A stretch of DNA of 63,760 nucleotides, taken from positions 1 to 63,760 of the forward strand of contig WFTL01000014.1 in the NCBI GenBank assembly GCA_015485495.1, in the 5' to 3' direction. The translations under genes were made by a program, and so were the position numbers. Shown here in pieces: positions 32,512 to 41,386 of this stretch. This stretch comes from Planctomycetaceae bacterium (lineage in GTDB: Bacteria; Planctomycetota; Planctomycetia; Planctomycetales; Planctomycetaceae). Below the pieces are notes generated by a model. The model ran no database searches, had not been told where the DNA came from, and worked only from the letters and a program-made list of their open reading frames with translations. Position 1 is the stretch's first letter. Every line of letters begins with the position of its first letter.

Positions 32512-35119
32512 TTTCAAGTTCCTCCCGTACGGCTTCGACATCCGCCAGGAATTCCGCAATCGATTCTTCCGCGTCGGGCCGCAGAACGAGACGCCCGTTC
32601 TGTTCTTCGAAGTGTTCGTCCACCCAGGCTTCCAGGCCGCTGTGTTCGAAACGACGCAGGTACTGTTCGAATTCTGCCCGCAGCAGCAGGCGGCCGCCCC
32701 AGGTGCGGAACGCGGCACTCAGCTCGTCGTCGCGGATTTTGTCCGTCTGCCGGTTCACAACGCGGGCCCGGCGGCGAAACACGCGGAATTCCTGAAGCAG
32801 GTCGCGGATCTGATTCTGCAGTTCGTCAGCCCGGTCCGCTCGCACGGTGAGTCGACCGTTTTCGTCTTCTTCCAGAACTTCAGCCAGAAGCTGTTCCACG
32901 GCATCGGCCGCATCCAGACCGGCTGCACCGAAATAAGCGGCCAGCCGCAGGCGCGGCAGGTCCGATGAAGACAGCAGTTTTTTCCAGCCGGCATCCAGCG
33001 GCGTGTCATCAGAAAACCGGTCAGCCAGTTCCGCCACGGCGTTCTCCAGCGCGGCGGCCGTTCTGGCGAGCTGTCGGAATTCCAGAATGCGGTATTCCAG
33101 TTCTTCCCGCATTTCGGGATTCAGCACCAGTCCGTCGGCCGTGTCCACCAGAAGGTATTCCAGGTCCTGGAAGAAATCGTCCAGACCCCGGCGGAACTGC
33201 GCCGGTTCGGCGTCTTCTTCCACGATCTGGGCGATCACGAAGATCGGGAACAGCGGATCGTTCACTGTCTCCCGGACCAGGCGATGCAGGTCGTCCGGTA
33301 CCGACAGGCTGCGAATCCAGTCCTGCAGTTCCTCCCGGACAAAGTCTTCGGCCTGTGCACCCTGTTTCATGGCTTCCAGCAGGCGCTGCGCTTCCTGGCG
33401 GCGGGCCGGATGCACAGTGACCGTTCCGTCGCTGCGCATCACGAACACGCCGTTGGTTTCCTGCAGGACGGTTTCGGCATCCGGCCGCACAAGTCCCTGA
33501 ACCATTTCCCGATACAGCATGACGGGACCGGCTTCACTGGTGGCGAAGCGTTTCAGAAGACCGACGGTGTCGGAAGAACCCGTCAGACGGACAGCCTTCC
33601 TGCGAAACACGCGCATCATTTTTTCCAGGTCGGCGTCGATGGCCTGGCTGTCTTTCACAATCCGGTCGCGATAGTCCCGCTGGTCGTCTCGCAGAATCCA
33701 GCCGTCGCCGGATCGTTCGAAATGAGCGGCCAGGAATTCATCCAGCAGATTCGCCTGAGCGGCTTCGCGTTCTTCTTCTGCAAGCTGACCGACGCGGTCC
33801 TGCAGCACGATGAGTCCGGGTTCGGACTGCAGGGCCGTGCGAAACGCGGCGGCCAGGCGGCTGCCGGATGTGTCGATCCGTTCGGCCAGCATGTCGGCTG
33901 TCTGCTGCCAGTCCTGCAGCGTCTGCGGTTCCGCCGGTTCTTCTGCCGTGTCGAATGTGTCTTCCTGCGTGCGGGCGACCAGATGAAATCGCACCGCTCC
34001 GGCCGCCACAACCCCGGCCATCACCAGCAGAATCAGGAATCGTTTCATCAGAGGCTCCCGGGAATGCAGATAGGGATTGTGCAGCAGGCGGCGAATGCGG
34101 CCGGTCAGCGAACGGCCCTGAACGGCTGAAACGCCCACCAGCAGAGACGTCCGGGTCCGGCGTTCGGCAAACTGCAGAAGAGCGCCGGCCAGAGCGGCCA
34201 CCTGGTCGGGCCGATCGGCCATGGATTCGTCACACGCCCATTCGGCCGCTTCATCGAAACAGCGGGCGGCCCGCCAGGCCATGGGATTGAACCAGTGCGG
34301 CAGGGCCAGTACCCGTACCAGCAGCGATTTGACCACATCGTGACGGCACCGGTGCGCCAGTTCATGACGGAGCACGGCCTGACGCTGCGCGGCCGTCAGA
34401 CCGGTCCAGGTGTCTTCCGGAACGATGATGCGGTAGCCGCGCGGCGTCAGACACAGCAGCGGACCGATGGATTCATGAACGAACAGCCGGACGGAGCCGG
34501 GCAGGCTGCGTTCCCGCGCGATGCGGTCGACTTCCCGCTGGAACCGTTCCGATGCCGGGTGCGCCTGTCGCAGCGCCACGACCAGCAGCATCCAGGAAGC
34601 CAGAGCGGCGGCTGCCAGACCCAGCAGGCCGGCCAGCCAGAACAGGAACACGGCCCGTGCTGCCCAGGGGGGCTGCAGCCGCCGGGACTCGTCTGCCTGT
34701 CCGGACGGCAGGGCACCGACGGGCATCGGCTGCTCGACCGTCCCGTCGCGGCTCGCCGCGACCGATCGGGAAACGGCAGGCTGTGACTCGGCAGACGGCA
34801 CGACAGAGACGGACGGCCGGGAATCCGTGCGAGCCGGCTCAGACCGTGTCGCTGTCGCGATGGCCGGTTCGGCGGACATCGCCGCCGCAGGCAGATCGGC
34901 CAGGCGGGTGTCCGCCGGTGCGGCATCCAGCCACGGCAGTTCGATTGTCAGAGGTGTCACCAGAAGGCCGGTGGCCAGCACAGCCAGCCAGCCGGCCCGA
35001 TGAATGCCCGCGGCGCGCGGCTGCAGCAGGCGAATCAGAACGGTCAGGATCGCACCACTGATCACGATCAGCAGCGATGCACGCAGCAGAGATTCGATGA
35101 ACGCCGGAACCATGCTCAT
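32450..35119 (-). CDS. M56 (BlaR1/MecR1-like) metallopeptidase sensor with repeated C-terminal region
   Basis: An 889-residue membrane protein. Two helices lie at about 7-60, a third at about 155-185, then the zinc-protease core HELAH at 252-256 (His252, Glu253, His256) with the downstream EAAEWACDESMAD glutamate motif, and a last helix at about 359-377. In BlaR1/MecR1 systems this protease is activated by an external signal and leads to loss of the BlaI repressor. No penicillin-binding domain follows. Instead the 510-residue exported part contains five degenerate repeats, with cores near 470, 560, 660, 755 and 842, resembling NGRLVLRPDAEE. The tail is very acidic. It overlaps blaI by 4 nt and DUF1549 by 62 bp. 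Confidence 0.85.
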   Translation of the reverse strand: MSMVPAFIESLLRASLLIVISGAILTVLIRLLQPRAAGIHRAGWLAVLATGLLVTPLTIELPWLDAAPADTRLADLPAAAMSAEPAIATATRSEPARTDSRPSVSVVPSAESQPAVSRSVAASRDGTVEQPMPVGALPSGQADESRRLQPPWAARAVFLFWLAGLLGLAAAALASWMLLVVALRQAHPASERFQREVDRIARERSLPGSVRLFVHESIGPLLCLTPRGYRIIVPEDTWTGLTAAQRQAVLRHELAHRCRHDVVKSLLVRVLALPHWFNPMAWRAARCFDEAAEWACDESMADRPDQVAALAGALLQFAERRTRTSLLVGVSAVQGRSLTGRIRRLLHNPYLHSREPLMKRFLILLVMAGVVAAGAVRFHLVARTQEDTFDTAEEPAEPQTLQDWQQTADMLAERIDTSGSRLAAAFRTALQSEPGLIVLQDRVGQLAEEEREAAQANLLDEFLAAHFERSGDGWILRDDQRDYRDRIVKDSQAIDADLEKMMRVFRRKAVRLTGSSDTVGLLKRFATSEAGPVMLYREMVQGLVRPDAETVLQETNGVFVMRSDGTVTVHPARRQEAQRLLEAMKQGAQAEDFVREELQDWIRSLSVPDDLHRLVRETVNDPLFPIFVIAQIVEEDAEPAQFRRGLDDFFQDLEYLLVDTADGLVLNPEMREELEYRILEFRQLARTAAALENAVAELADRFSDDTPLDAGWKKLLSSSDLPRLRLAAYFGAAGLDAADAVEQLLAEVLEEDENGRLTVRADRADELQNQIRDLLQEFRVFRRRARVVNRQTDKIRDDELSAAFRTWGGRLLLRAEFEQYLRRFEHSGLEAWVDEHFEEQNGRLVLRPDAEESIAEFLADVEAVREELENDDFQRTDDGDSDESDRESD

Positions 35120-35517
35120 GACGACGTCTCCTCATGACGAGCCCGCTGTTCCGCCTGGCGGACGAGCTGTCGCAGGTCTTTGAGGTCATCGCGCGACAAT
35201 CGGGCTCCATCCAGAAGCTGCGCGACCAGAGGAACGACGGAACCGTTGGCCACACGTTCCACAAGAACATCCAGATGCCCGGCACTGACCTCATCAGGCT
35301 GCACCGTTGCCGAATACTGCGTCGGTCCGCGACGCGGTTTCTGTTTCGCTGCCAGCCCCTTGTCCACCAGACGATTCAGACGCGTCTGAACTGTCGTGTA
35401 GCCGATGCGGCGGTCCATCGCTTCATGCACTTCCGACAGCGACATCGCACCTCGCTGCCACAGAAGGCTGAGCAGTTCCATTTCTCCCGAAGTCGGCTTC
35501 GGGCGTTTGCGAGACAT
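35116..35517 (-). CDS. blaI: BlaI/MecI/CopY family transcriptional repressor
   Basis: A 133-residue winged-helix repressor. The DNA-binding domain runs from PTSGEMELLSLLWQRG through HEAMDRRIGYTTVQTRLNRLVDKGLAAKQKP, and the C-terminal helices (about 75-130) should dimerise. The ATG at 35517 is chosen since MSRKRPKPTSGEME is the usual family start and AGGAGG lies 6 nt upstream; an upstream in-frame extension to 35583 would run through the operators. The gene overlaps the M56 sensor (ATGA), the classical repressor-sensor pair. Two palindromes sharing a TTACGA half-site sit directly upstream, implying autoregulation and control of the downstream DUF1549/DUF1501 genes. Confidence 0.92.
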   Translation of the reverse strand: MSRKRPKPTSGEMELLSLLWQRGAMSLSEVHEAMDRRIGYTTVQTRLNRLVDKGLAAKQKPRRGPTQYSATVQPDEVSAGHLDVLVERVANGSVVPLVAQLLDGARLSRDDLKDLRQLVRQAEQRARHEETSS

Positions 35518-35531
35518 TGAGGATCCTCCTG

Positions 35532-35549
35532 TTACGACCAATATCGTAA
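35532..35549. promoter_or_regulatory. BlaI operator candidate 1
   Basis: TTACGA-ccaata-TCGTAA, a perfect 6-bp dyad 15 bp upstream of the blaI ATG. Its centre is 21 bp (two helical turns) from that of operator 2. A possible minus-strand promoter, ATGACG-N17-GATATT, would have its -10 at 35545..35540 inside this site. Confidence 0.7.
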
Positions 35550-35552
35550 GCA

Positions 35553-35570
35553 TTACGACGTACGTCATAA
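35553..35570. promoter_or_regulatory. BlaI operator candidate 2
   Basis: TTACGACGTACGTCATAA, an 18-bp palindrome with one mismatched pair (20 bp when the flanking A/T is included). It shares the TTACGA half-site with operator 1. The -35 of the candidate blaI promoter (35568..35563) falls within it, so binding would block transcription. Confidence 0.7.
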
Positions 35571-35818
35571 TAGTCAACAACAACTTTGCAATTTTTCAGG
35601 AGGCCTCCGAGTGCGGTGCGTCCGCATCAGCGCCGCCGACGCGGTCTCTGCCGGTCTCAGAAAATGCTCTTCGGTTCGTGTGCCGGAATCTTCGAAACAG
35701 CGTCCAATAATCGGAGAACGCCGACGAATGATCGAATGCGTCTGAGCCGGCGCACGAATGTCGTGTTGCGGCGGAATGGCGTCTGGACAGGTCTCGGTGT
35801 TTCTTTCGGGGAATCGAA

Positions 35819-38413
35819 ATGATGCCGACAGTTCGATGGGGTGTCTGTTCGCGACCGGTTGTGTCCCTGGCCTCCGCTGTGCTGGGGTGTCTGCTGCCTG
35901 GATGCACGGACGAACCGGCAGTCGTTCAGCCGGCTGAAACAGCGGACGATTTTGCTGTGATCGACGGAGTCCGCCTGGCGAATGAATCGAATCCGTATAC
36001 GCAGATTCCCTGGTACGGAGACCTGTGGACCTGCACCTGGGCGGATGACGGCCATCAGTACGCGATCTTCGGCGACGGAACGGGAATGAAGGATCGGCTG
36101 CCCACTCTGCTGATGAACGAGCCGGATGAGATGGATGAACTGTACGAACAGGTGCGGCCCGGCTGGTTTCGAATCAGGGACCCGCAGGATGAAGCCGCGG
36201 CGGAATGGTGCGAAATCTATGACGGGTCGCGGATATATCGTCAGGCGCCTTATACACCGGCGGGCCTGGTGCGTCTGGAAGGGAACGCGCCGGCTTTCCG
36301 TCAGGGTGACGGACCTGATCAGAACATCGTCAGCCGGCACATTCCGTACGGAGACCTTCGGGCATTCGAACAGATGGACAAACCGTCCGGTCTGGTTGCC
36401 GTCGGCCGCCGCTTCTATGCGCACATGCATTATCCGCCTGGCGAACCGGTGTGCGGGTATCTGGCCTGGTCGGACGATCGCGGAACAACCTGGCGATGGG
36501 CAGACGATTCTCCCTGGAATGAAACGAGTCCGTTTCGTGTGACCATGTTTTTCAACATGGGGCAGGCGTACCGGGAAAACCGCGACGGTTTCCTGTACGG
36601 ACTGGGCATCGGTCACGAAACGGCACTCGACCCGCCGACTCTGCAGCCCGTGTTTCTGCTGCGCGTTGCGCTCCATGCGGATCATGCCGCGTCCGGTCGG
36701 CCTCCGGCTGCCGAACACGATCCGGTTCTCGATTATGGAGCGTATGAGTACTTCAGCGGATTCGACGCGAACGGGCGGCCGGTGTGGTCGAGCGACCCTG
36801 GTCGCTCGGAGCCTTTGAAAGGCCTGCAGACGCTGTGTCAGGGATCGGCGCTCTATCATTCCGGGCTGGGGCGGTATCTGTTTCTGACCGGATTCGTCGG
36901 AGAGATGCCGCATTCCGGCGAGCCGCATTCCGGCGGGCCGGCCGGTGCTGTGTTCGAAGCGCCGCATCCCTGGGGGCCGTGGCGTGAGGCGGGACGGTTT
37001 CCCGGCGGCTTCATCGCCGGATTTCTGCCGAAGAATGCGGACAGGGACAGCGTGTGGTATGCGGCGGCCGGCGGCGGCGGGGTGACGTATGCCCTGAACG
37101 TGGCCCGGCTGCAGTTCGACCGGCGCGAACCGCGGGTGGAACCGGCTGCATACCGCGTGATCGACACGCGAAAAGTCGAACAGATCATCGGCGACGTGGA
37201 TTTCGAAACAATGAAACCGACGCGGCAGCGGACCGGAACGCGGTTCAACCTGCTGCATTCGGATCTGGGTTCTTCGTTTCAGCACAAAGGAAAGCTGTGG
37301 TTTCTGTTCGGCGATTCGGATCCGGAATCACCGGGCTGGGATCCGCGGCACGATGACGCGGTGGCCTGGTCGGACGCGGAATCGGTGGAACAGTTCCGGC
37401 TGAATTTTCTGACGGATGAATCCAGTGGCCGTGGATACCGGAACCTGAAAATTCGGGGGACGGTCCGTGGCGGCAGCGGGCCGTCCGACGCGGACATCGA
37501 TCTGGGCACTCTGAATGTGCCCCTGGACGGTATCAGTGATGGAGACCGCGTGTTCGTCTGGTTCACGACCGACGGCGCCCGGCGGTCTCTGGTTGCCTGC
37601 AGCGAAGATGACTTCCGATCGTTCCGGAAGGTGTTCGATTTCGGCGAAACGCACTTTGTCGACGTTGCGGTGGAACGGGCGCGCGGACCGATTCCGGGTC
37701 TGCCGGCATCCGAAGAGAATGATCAGGTGCTGATTTTCGGCAGCGGAAACAAACAACATCACCACGTGTACCTGGCGGCCGTCTCGTTTCAGAGTCTCCG
37801 CGAGGCGGACCGTTCGGCCGTCCGATTCCTGAAAGCTCTCACACCGCACCCGGACGGCTGGCGCCTGCAGTGGTCCGATCGGGAATCGGATGCCGTGCCC
37901 GTTTTTCGCATCGAGCACGGGGAGGGGCCGGGAGTGATGTCGGAAGTGCCGCACGGCTGGGGGTTCGGCGAACCGCTGGTGCACTACAACCGGGTCATGA
38001 AGACGTGGGTGGCCACATACAATTCGGCTCGCCGCACGATTCGGCTGCGCACGGCGGCGCAGCCGTGGGGGCCCTGGAGTGAATCGGTCGTTCTTTTCGA
38101 TCCGGCACACGATTACGGACGCGGTCCGGCGTACGGCCGCTGCATCGGTGACGGTCGAACAGAACGTCTCGGCGGGCAGGGCGAACTGTACGGTCCGTAT
38201 GTGATCGAACCATTCACGCGCATCGAAGCCGGCGGCCGCATTCGGCTTTCCTGGCTGCTGTCTCCCTGGCAGCCGTACACGGTGCTGCTGATGGAAAGCA
38301 CGCTTCAGAATGCATGGTCGGCGTCTGAATCGGAATCAGCACGCCGCAGCAGGCGGTCCGGGCGTGGTCGCCCGTGGCGGCGTCAGACGACCGGTTCCCA
38401 GCCGGGTTCGTAA
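35819..38413 (+). CDS. lipoprotein with two DUF4185-like domains
   Basis: An 864-residue exported protein. The N-terminus has a hydrophobic signal ending in a lipobox (LLPGC near residue 28), so it is probably lipid-anchored. Two beta-propeller-like DUF4185 units follow. The first opens with WYGDLWTCTWADDGHQYAIFGDG and contains MGQAYRENRDGFLYG; the second opens with LHSDLGSSFQHKGKLWFLFGDSD and ends with WGPWSESVVLFD and GELYGPYVIEPF. DUF4185 is sugar-hydrolase-like in fold, with no proven activity. The Arg/Ser-rich C-terminal tail overlaps the convergent oxidoreductase gene by 31 bp. The start is the first of two adjacent ATGs. Confidence 0.75.
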   Translation: MMPTVRWGVCSRPVVSLASAVLGCLLPGCTDEPAVVQPAETADDFAVIDGVRLANESNPYTQIPWYGDLWTCTWADDGHQYAIFGDGTGMKDRLPTLLMNEPDEMDELYEQVRPGWFRIRDPQDEAAAEWCEIYDGSRIYRQAPYTPAGLVRLEGNAPAFRQGDGPDQNIVSRHIPYGDLRAFEQMDKPSGLVAVGRRFYAHMHYPPGEPVCGYLAWSDDRGTTWRWADDSPWNETSPFRVTMFFNMGQAYRENRDGFLYGLGIGHETALDPPTLQPVFLLRVALHADHAASGRPPAAEHDPVLDYGAYEYFSGFDANGRPVWSSDPGRSEPLKGLQTLCQGSALYHSGLGRYLFLTGFVGEMPHSGEPHSGGPAGAVFEAPHPWGPWREAGRFPGGFIAGFLPKNADRDSVWYAAAGGGGVTYALNVARLQFDRREPRVEPAAYRVIDTRKVEQIIGDVDFETMKPTRQRTGTRFNLLHSDLGSSFQHKGKLWFLFGDSDPESPGWDPRHDDAVAWSDAESVEQFRLNFLTDESSGRGYRNLKIRGTVRGGSGPSDADIDLGTLNVPLDGISDGDRVFVWFTTDGARRSLVACSEDDFRSFRKVFDFGETHFVDVAVERARGPIPGLPASEENDQVLIFGSGNKQHHHVYLAAVSFQSLREADRSAVRFLKALTPHPDGWRLQWSDRESDAVPVFRIEHGEGPGVMSEVPHGWGFGEPLVHYNRVMKTWVATYNSARRTIRLRTAAQPWGPWSESVVLFDPAHDYGRGPAYGRCIGDGRTERLGGQGELYGPYVIEPFTRIEAGGRIRLSWLLSPWQPYTVLLMESTLQNAWSASESESARRSRRSGRGRPWRRQTTGSQPGS

Positions 38414-39714
38414 TCGCGCTTCCACAGCGCGGCCGCTTCATCGCTGTTCAGAATGCGGCCGTCGGCCGGATCGCACTGCAGGGAGTGTCCGGTGCGCTGA
38501 GCGATATTGCCCAGATGACACAGCAGGGTGGATCGGTGGCCTTCTTCGATTTCCGCATTCAGCAGGGCGGGGTCATCGGCGCGAATCGCATCGATGAAAT
38601 TCTGAGCATGATCGGCATCTGATCGCCGGCCGTCGGACCGCCCGGCCGGTCTGCCGCGATGGTCGAACATCTGCCAGCCCCATTCCGACAGTTTGATGGT
38701 GCCGTCTTCGCCGTGCAGGGTCACTCCGAAACTGTCGCCGTCGATTCCCCGACGATTGCAGCTCAGCCCTTCCCACACACACTGCCGCCGGCCTTCGAAT
38801 TCAAACGAAACGACGTGCGTGTCGGGCGTCTGCTGTTCATCGTCGAACCGCCAGCGGCCTCCGGACGACGTGACGCGAATCGGGTAGTCTGCGTTCAGGC
38901 CCCAGCGGGCCAGGTCGAGCGTATGCACGCCATTGTTGCCCAGTTCGCCGTTGCCGTAGTGCCAGAACCAGTGCCAGTGGTAGTGCAGCCGGTTGGAAAC
39001 AAAGGGCTGTCGCGGAGCCGGTCCCTGCCACAGGTCGTAATCCAGGTGCGACGGAACGGCGGCCGGTCGCCCGGGGGGAACGGGACCCCGCAGGTTCGCA
39101 TACCAGCAGCGGGCGTAGTACACGCGGCCGATCTGTCCTGCCTGAGCCATGCGGATTCCTTCCATGATGGCCTGGCAGCTGCGGCGCTGACTTCCCATCT
39201 GCACGCAGCGGCCGTGTCGGCGGGCGGCGGCGACCAGCATTTCGCCTTCCCACGGATTGTGACTGCACGGTTTTTCGACGTAACAGTGTTTCCCCGCAGC
39301 ACAGGCCAGAATGCCGGCCGGAGCGTGCCAGTGATTGGGGGCTGCGCAGATGAGAGCATCGATTTCCGGGTCATCCAGAATCCGGCGAAAGTCGCCCACA
39401 CCCTGCGGTGTGCTGCCGTGCTTCTGTTCAAAGGCACGGATGGCCGATGCCAGACGGCGGCTGTCGGTTTCGCACAGATACTTCACCGTAACGTTCGGCA
39501 GACCGGCGAAGGTGTGAGCCAGAGACAGTCCGCGGCTGAGTCCCATGACGCCGACAGCCACACGTCGGGGGGCCGGACTGTCGGATTTCGCGAACAGGGG
39601 ACGGATGGCGGATGCGGCGGTCATCGCGCCGATTCCCGCAAGGCCGGCGGAACGACGCGAGATTCCGGAAACGGGAACGGAATTCGATGCGGCAGTTCGG
39701 GAGATTGCTGACAT
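38383..39714 (-). CDS. Gfo/Idh/MocA family oxidoreductase, Tat-exported
   Basis: A 443-residue NAD(P)-dependent sugar dehydrogenase-like protein. The N-terminus carries a twin-arginine-like signal (SRRSAGLAGIGAMTAASA). The Rossmann part follows (VAVGVMGLSRGLSLAHTF, then EIDALICAAPNHWHAPAGILA) with the catalytic-lysine motif YVEKPCSHN. The substrate domain has HYHWHWFWHYGNGELGNNGVHTLDLARWG, a His-rich motif typical of planctomycete exported members. A polar-sugar substrate is expected but not identifiable. It converges on the DUF4185 gene and is followed on the same strand, after 97 bp, by no partner; upstream lies the hydrolase-like gene, also leftward. Confidence 0.88.
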   Translation of the reverse strand: MSAISRTAASNSVPVSGISRRSAGLAGIGAMTAASAIRPLFAKSDSPAPRRVAVGVMGLSRGLSLAHTFAGLPNVTVKYLCETDSRRLASAIRAFEQKHGSTPQGVGDFRRILDDPEIDALICAAPNHWHAPAGILACAAGKHCYVEKPCSHNPWEGEMLVAAARRHGRCVQMGSQRRSCQAIMEGIRMAQAGQIGRVYYARCWYANLRGPVPPGRPAAVPSHLDYDLWQGPAPRQPFVSNRLHYHWHWFWHYGNGELGNNGVHTLDLARWGLNADYPIRVTSSGGRWRFDDEQQTPDTHVVSFEFEGRRQCVWEGLSCNRRGIDGDSFGVTLHGEDGTIKLSEWGWQMFDHRGRPAGRSDGRRSDADHAQNFIDAIRADDPALLNAEIEEGHRSTLLCHLGNIAQRTGHSLQCDPADGRILNSDEAAALWKRDYEPGWEPVV

Positions 39715-39811
39715 GGAATCAGGTGTCCTGTGGGGCAGGAAAAGAAAGGATCGGTGACCTGGCGCACTCGGGAAGGCGGCAGATGGGTCGGGACGTGCGA
39801 GCTGCTCCGCG

Positions 39812-41035
39812 TCAGCGGCCGGTGTCCGGATCCGCCTGCAGGGTCTGCGGGCTGCTCAGTTCCCGAAGCAGATCGAAGTCCGGATCGTTTCCCGACTCAC
39901 GGCGGGTGAAGTAGTTGAACATCATCAGCCCGTCGACGCCGTCGTCGTAAAGCTGACGAGCCAGCGTGCGGTAGGTTTCTGCTTTCGGTTCCACTTCGAT
40001 CGATGCGTACAGCGGAAGCGATTCCGGAAGAAGACGACGGTATTCCCGCACCGGCAGTGGAAAATCGTTGCGCAGGTAGTGCGAAACGATCAGGAAATCC
40101 ACCAGTCCTTCATTCGCCCAGCGAAACACGTCCAGACCCACGGCCCGGTTCTGTTCCGGCCGGGCCATGATGCGGGCCGACAGCAGGATCCGGCGGCCGC
40201 GACGGCGACCGAATTCCCGCGTTCGTTCCCGCAGCCGGCGCACGAAATCCGTCATCCGGTCCAGGTTCTGCTGTTCCTGTCCCGGGCGGAAGAACATGGG
40301 AAAACGCTGGAAATCCAGTTCCACGCCGTCGACATCGAAGCGTTCCAGGCATTCTTCGATCTGTGCCAGGCGGCGCTGCCGGACCGCATCGTGCGCAAAA
40401 TCCAGGCCGCCCGGCAGCCAGGATCCCACCACCGGGCTGGTACGCGGTCCCAGAATGTCGCGGTAAAGCTGCGGCAGCGGATCGCCGGGCCGGCCGATGT
40501 GGTATTCCGGATGATCCTTCCAGAAACGGGAGATGATCAGAGACGACGGAAACCGGTTCGGATGGTCGACGCCGTGCACTTCGTTCAGACGAAACGACAG
40601 AAACACTTCCATTCCCTTCTGTCGGGCTCGTTCCACGACAATATCGACCGCATCACGTCCCTGTTCGACGAAACCGCGGTAATTCAGGGCGGCACGAGCC
40701 AGAGTGCCCGGCCGGCTGCGTCCCTGTTGTTCAATCTGTTTCTGAACGTCCGGATCCGCATCGTCGCCCAGCATCCGCGTGATCCGCCCCGGGAAACTCA
40801 TGACCATCCCGTTGTTCGGGGAAATGCTGAATGTGGTGACGCCCGCCGCTGCCGCCCGGTCGATGTCCGGGTAGACGTCTTCGATGCGCATCGGCGGTTC
40901 CGCATAGATGAACAGATTGTTGCCGTCGCAGTTGTAAATGAACCGCTTTGGGCGTTCGGGAGAACGGTTTTCGGCCGCCTGGACAGCTCGGTGGCCGATC
41001 AGAAGACACAACAGCAGACAGGCACATGCACGCAT
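39812..41035 (-). CDS. exported TIM-barrel glycosyl-hydrolase-like protein
   Basis: This 407-residue protein has a signal peptide (MRACACLLLCLLIGHRAVQA) and a barrel-like sequence. Blocks such as VDIVVERARQKGMEVFLSFRLNEVHG, CLERFDVDGVELDFQRF and GRRILLSARIMARPEQN, ending in YDDGVDGLMMFNYFT, recall GH10-like or DUF187-type hydrolases of the (beta/alpha)8 class. The Asp/Glu pair in VELDFQR is where a catalytic acid would be expected, but no family-defining pair can be confirmed by eye. A strong hairpin lies 34 bp upstream. Annotation as a hydrolase is therefore tentative; a carbohydrate-binding or inactive role is possible. Confidence 0.6.
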   Translation of the reverse strand: MRACACLLLCLLIGHRAVQAAENRSPERPKRFIYNCDGNNLFIYAEPPMRIEDVYPDIDRAAAAGVTTFSISPNNGMVMSFPGRITRMLGDDADPDVQKQIEQQGRSRPGTLARAALNYRGFVEQGRDAVDIVVERARQKGMEVFLSFRLNEVHGVDHPNRFPSSLIISRFWKDHPEYHIGRPGDPLPQLYRDILGPRTSPVVGSWLPGGLDFAHDAVRQRRLAQIEECLERFDVDGVELDFQRFPMFFRPGQEQQNLDRMTDFVRRLRERTREFGRRRGRRILLSARIMARPEQNRAVGLDVFRWANEGLVDFLIVSHYLRNDFPLPVREYRRLLPESLPLYASIEVEPKAETYRTLARQLYDDGVDGLMMFNYFTRRESGNDPDFDLLRELSSPQTLQADPDTGR

Positions 41036-41386
41036 GGAAGGACGAACCTGTGTCAGGAAAGGGAAACAGAACGGTCCGCGTTCCGCGACGACCGTTCCGC
41101 CGACAGAAACACTGCAGGCAGAATTCGGAGTGTGTGGAGGGAAGGCGATCTCGCCAAAGTGTACCAGGGAGAGGGCCGCGGAAGCCCGTGCGGACCCGGA
41201 AAAAACGGGACGAAACGCAGCAGAACACCACCGCCGGACAGATGGAGATTCCCGTGATGTCTGCAGGAAACGCGGAATCCGAAGCCAAAAGCCGATTGGT
41301 TCGAGCCCGTTTTTCCTGGAAAAATCGGAGTTCCGAACAGGAAAATGCGCAGCAGACCGCTTCCTGAATGCACCTGTAAGCTGACC
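41036..41386. other. 351-bp divergent intergenic region
   Basis: Apart from the inverted repeat at 41070-41096 no gene or clear promoter was seen. A short palindrome-like GGCGATCTCGCC occurs near 41146. The sigma factor gene has no obvious Shine-Dalgarno site before its ATG. Confidence 0.4.
41070..41096. repeat. hairpin/inverted repeat upstream of the TIM-barrel gene
   Basis: AACGGTC (41070-41076) and GACCGTT (41090-41096) pair perfectly; CGCG-ttc-CGCG lies between them and can extend the stem, leaving two unpaired bases. The centre is about 48 bp upstream of the leftward start at 41035. It may be an operator or a leader hairpin. Confidence 0.5.

Larger units (their letters stand above)
35518..35818. 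other. 301-bp divergent intergenic region, blaI / DUF4185 lipoprotein
   Basis: It contains the two operators near blaI, an AT-rich stretch (about 35565-35600) that stands out in this GC-rich DNA, and the short palindrome GGAGGCCTCC at about 35600-35609. No clear promoter was found for the rightward gene. No gene is seen. Confidence 0.5.

Noticed and set aside
32450-35119. Beta-lactam receptor (BlaR1) call for the M56 protein
   Set aside because: No penicillin-binding SxxK/SxN/KTG domain follows the protease core; the exported region is a different, repeated sequence.
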